This document shows positions 61,367 to 64,000 of a stretch of DNA of 64,000 bases, piece after piece; positions within the stretch are counted from its first letter, which is position 1, and each line of letters starts with the position of its first letter. The notes beneath the pieces are model-generated. The model saw only the letters and a list, made by a program, of their open reading frames with translations. It had not been told where the DNA came from and ran no database searches. Position numbers and translations under genes: made by a program. This stretch comes from Glossina fuscipes (taxonomy: Eukaryota; Arthropoda; Insecta; Diptera; Glossinidae): the NCBI RefSeq assembly GCF_014805625.2, contig NW_023998417.1, positions 4,433,214 to 4,497,213 of the forward strand, written 5' to 3'.

Positions 61367-63019
61367 TCACACATGTCTCTTGGCAGCCAAAACGCGTGAA
61401 CGCGGTAAACGGCATTGACTGATGCTATGCAAGCGATATTGCATTTCTGGTTGATTGACTTTCTCGTGCAATTTCTGTTTAGCCTCTTCGACGGTATGCA
61501 CAACAACACCACCATCGCCAGCATCATCCATATTGAATGCTTCACCTTCGGCACATTCGGGACATTGTTGGGTAAGGACGATATCATTAATATCGGTAGG
61601 CCATTCGCATACTTTTTCAATTTGTTTAACGACATAGTCTGGATAGCTTCGTGCGTCAGATTGACGTTCCATAACGTAAACACTGGCTGTAATATCGAAA
61701 ATACGACGTTCCAAAATTTTGAGAAAACGACGTACATTGACGAGATCAACTTGCGTATGATTACCGAGCAAGACCATAAGAGGTGCAGCGTCACCTTTAC
61801 ACAAATCGAATAGGGTTTTAATACCTTGCAACAAATTATCCAATCGTGCATCGTTTGCATCGCTAATCTTTTTCAATTCCGCATTTTTCTTTTGCTTCTC
61901 CTGCAATGTATTTTCCAGCTTAGCTATAGTGTCGGTCTGTTCTTGTAGCGTATTTAAATTCGCTTTCTTCAACGAGTCGATATCATTGTATAAACGATTC
62001 ACCGAATTGGTGAGCAATGTCATGTGATAACTTAATTCATTCGCATAATTGAAGTATGAATAGTAAAGACTTTCCTGTTGTTGGAATTTCTCAATCACTT
62101 TTTCAACATTTTGCGTTTGTGTGTAAGCCTGTATCTTTTCCAAAATCTTATTATATAAATTGATTTTCTTGGTATGATCACGTCGGAATTTCTCACGACG
62201 GGCATACTCTTTAGGTTGCAGATCGGCCATGACCCGTGCCTTACCTTTTATGTCCATAAATTCGGTATTGTCCGCATCAGCGGCAATTTTTCGCATTATA
62301 CCTTGCATTTCTACTTTACGCAGATCGCGCTCCTTAGTTTCACGTTTAATAATATTGTCAATCTTCTCGTATACTTCAATGCAGTTATCAAATGTTCCCA
62401 AGGCGTACTCGATCAAATCAATTAAGTACTTTTTGTCACTGTTCAACTTTTGAACCAATTTCGTATAAGATTCATTGAAGAAGGTTCGATGATTGAGGAT
62501 TTTTATAAGTTCCTCGCGTAGCTCAGCATTTGCAGCGGCAAAACCGCATTCTCGCCGTATACCGACTTCCAACTGATTCTCTAATATCATCAGCTTTTTA
62601 CGTGCTTTAGCCACGTAGGCCTGGTGTTGCGTATCCGGAACAGTTTTACGATTTAAATCGTAAACTTGTTTATTCACACGACTAATCTCACGTTCCAAAT
62701 TGGCAATGGCCACCTTTAGCTTGCGTATATCGTCCGCCAAACTCTCCTGGCATTGCACGTGGCATTTAATGTTTTTCAAGCAACGCTTATTATCGCGCTG
62801 ATGCGTTATACCGCTGGCCACCCAAATCTGCGCACGCAGGTCATCCTTCTCTAAACGCAATTGTTCGATAGCATTCTGATAGCTCGCCTCGATAATTGTC
62901 TCTTTACGTGTCTTCAATTTGGTGGAAAGTATTTTCTTATATTCACGTTGCCGCTTGCCAAGCTCTTTCTGCTTAACCAAATACAATTCAAGAAAATTCT
63001 TCTTTGCAATATTATCCAT
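61367..63019 (-). CDS. ODAD1/CCDC114-CCDC63-like outer dynein arm docking coiled-coil protein
   Basis: A single open frame of 550 codons with no intron needed. The start ATG at 63019 precedes DNIAKKNFLELYLVKQKELG. The protein is rich in Lys, Glu, Arg and Leu with heptad-like coiled coil over about residues 7-70, 85-155, 180-240 and 280-400. The segment at about 400-441 (TLFDLCKGD, LMVLLGNHTQVD, FLKILERRIFD) resembles the conserved region after the coiled coils in CCDC114/CCDC63. A CPEC motif lies at 486-489 and the C-terminus is basic. Family members dock outer dynein arms to axonemal doublet microtubules; in flies such genes are expected to act in sperm and sensory cilia. The length is close to CCDC63 (about 560 aa). 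The family call is moderately sure; which fly paralogue it is remains open. Confidence 0.75.
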   Translation of the reverse strand: MDNIAKKNFLELYLVKQKELGKRQREYKKILSTKLKTRKETIIEASYQNAIEQLRLEKDDLRAQIWVASGITHQRDNKRCLKNIKCHVQCQESLADDIRKLKVAIANLEREISRVNKQVYDLNRKTVPDTQHQAYVAKARKKLMILENQLEVGIRRECGFAAANAELREELIKILNHRTFFNESYTKLVQKLNSDKKYLIDLIEYALGTFDNCIEVYEKIDNIIKRETKERDLRKVEMQGIMRKIAADADNTEFMDIKGKARVMADLQPKEYARREKFRRDHTKKINLYNKILEKIQAYTQTQNVEKVIEKFQQQESLYYSYFNYANELSYHMTLLTNSVNRLYNDIDSLKKANLNTLQEQTDTIAKLENTLQEKQKKNAELKKISDANDARLDNLLQGIKTLFDLCKGDAAPLMVLLGNHTQVDLVNVRRFLKILERRIFDITASVYVMERQSDARSYPDYVVKQIEKVCEWPTDINDIVLTQQCPECAEGEAFNMDDAGDGGVVVHTVEEAKQKLHEKVNQPEMQYRLHSISQCRLPRSRVLAAKRHV

Positions 63020-64000
63020 GGTGTAGTGTGTATTGTGATTGCCTTTCTGCCCTTCTTCTTAGCTATCTAATAAGAAAATATCCCTTTACGAATTTGTAAA
63101 TTGTCTCAATTTTGTTTCAAATTCTTTTTTCACAAATTAATAAAATATAAATTAAACTTTCTAGAAAACTACACCAGCTCCTGCGACGTATAAGATTTTC
63201 TTCAAAATATTTTAAAATTTTTTCATTTCTATTTTGATAATTTTATCAAAAATTCAATGATCAAGTTTTTTTTTTTTTATAAAGCCATTTTTGTGATTAA
63301 GTAGGAACAAGTGCTTCCTTTAACACTATGAACTGTATTGGCGAACAAAAGCCTAGACAAGAATTCAAACTAGATGAACCTTCTTCCGTAGCCGTTTGAA
63401 GACTTTGAGTACATAAATAAAAAAAAGCGGAATGATTGAAAAACACGATCCCGAAAATTTAAGCCACTCTAACGAAGGCTCTCATAACTTCCAGATCTTG
63501 TCGTAGAAATGTCTTATATGTCGCTAGGCCATGTTCTTTCAATTTTTATATTTCATCAATATGTAGTTCAAGGTGATTTTTTCTAATTTCAAAATAAAAA
63601 AGTTTGTCGCATAGACGTGTAGGCATTGTAATCATTTTCTTGGAAAAATTGGACTCAATTCCAAAGTCTCTTGTATGTTTATAGGCGATATCTTCATTTT
63701 CACTAACGAGAAATATAATAAATAGAACAAAGTTGCGCAGACAGACACTTGGACATAAATACAGACGGACATGTTTGATTGCATTCGAAATATTATTATT
63801 ATTATTATTATTATAATTTTACACTAATGAAATAAATTTTTAGACTAAAAAAAAAGACATTGAGCACTAGCAACACAGGCTCTATCGGCCCTAATTTATA
63901 TAAATGTACATTAGATATTGAGCCTGGCAGTTTTAATTAAGTAAAGTATTGAATTGGTATTCTGTTCTGAAGTTTGATTTTCGAATGTCCAAAGGGTTAA
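63020..64000. other. upstream of the ODAD1-like gene
   Basis: AT-rich. A foldback-type fragment at about 63735-63795 (ACAGACGGACATG) is followed by (ATT)n at 63794-63814. No gene is recognised. Confidence 0.5.

Noticed and set aside
61333..61860. 175-codon minus-strand ORF and plus-strand ORFs over the ODAD1-like gene
   Set aside because: Shadow frames of the 550-codon ORF with no protein character of their own.

Overview
This is AT-rich nuclear DNA from a higher fly (Cyclorrhapha). The evidence is gene content with GT-AG introns: the ETS factor pointed, the APC/C subunit Cdc16, an astacin-like protease and a dynein-arm docking protein, set among many microsatellites and poly-A/T runs. A calyptrate such as a tsetse, muscid or blowfly fits the intron sizes and dispersed repeats, but that is an impression and not proven.

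Layout. Bases 1-37076 hold no recognisable gene. They are probably promoter-side DNA of the pointed P1 transcript and, by analogy with Drosophila, part of the long first intron of the P2 transcript. They contain microsatellites, a Tc1/mariner transposase relic, two LINE relics, two tRNA-derived SINE copies (one with a perfect 13-bp target-site duplication), relics of a dispersed foldback-like repeat and a diverged ~115-bp tandem array. From 37077 to 50550 on the plus strand lies pointed, P1 form, in four coding exons (730 aa predicted). Bases 50551-54224 are intergenic and carry a second near-complete foldback-like repeat. Cdc16 occupies 54225-57445 (+) in ten exons, with an apparent one-base deletion at the start of exon 3. 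A two-exon astacin metalloprotease gene (57617-58703, minus) converges on it with only 171 bp between stop codons. A single-exon coiled-coil gene of the ODAD1/CCDC114-CCDC63 family lies at 61367-63019 (minus).

The genes are unrelated in function: RTK/MAPK-responsive transcription (pnt), ubiquitin-dependent cell-cycle control (Cdc16), a secreted protease, and a ciliary or sperm axoneme protein. This is an ordinary eukaryotic neighbourhood with independent transcription units. I found no new multi-gene system. The most useful observations are the complete pnt exon structure including a tiny last exon, the Cdc16 frameshift, the SINE family, and the foldback repeat family.
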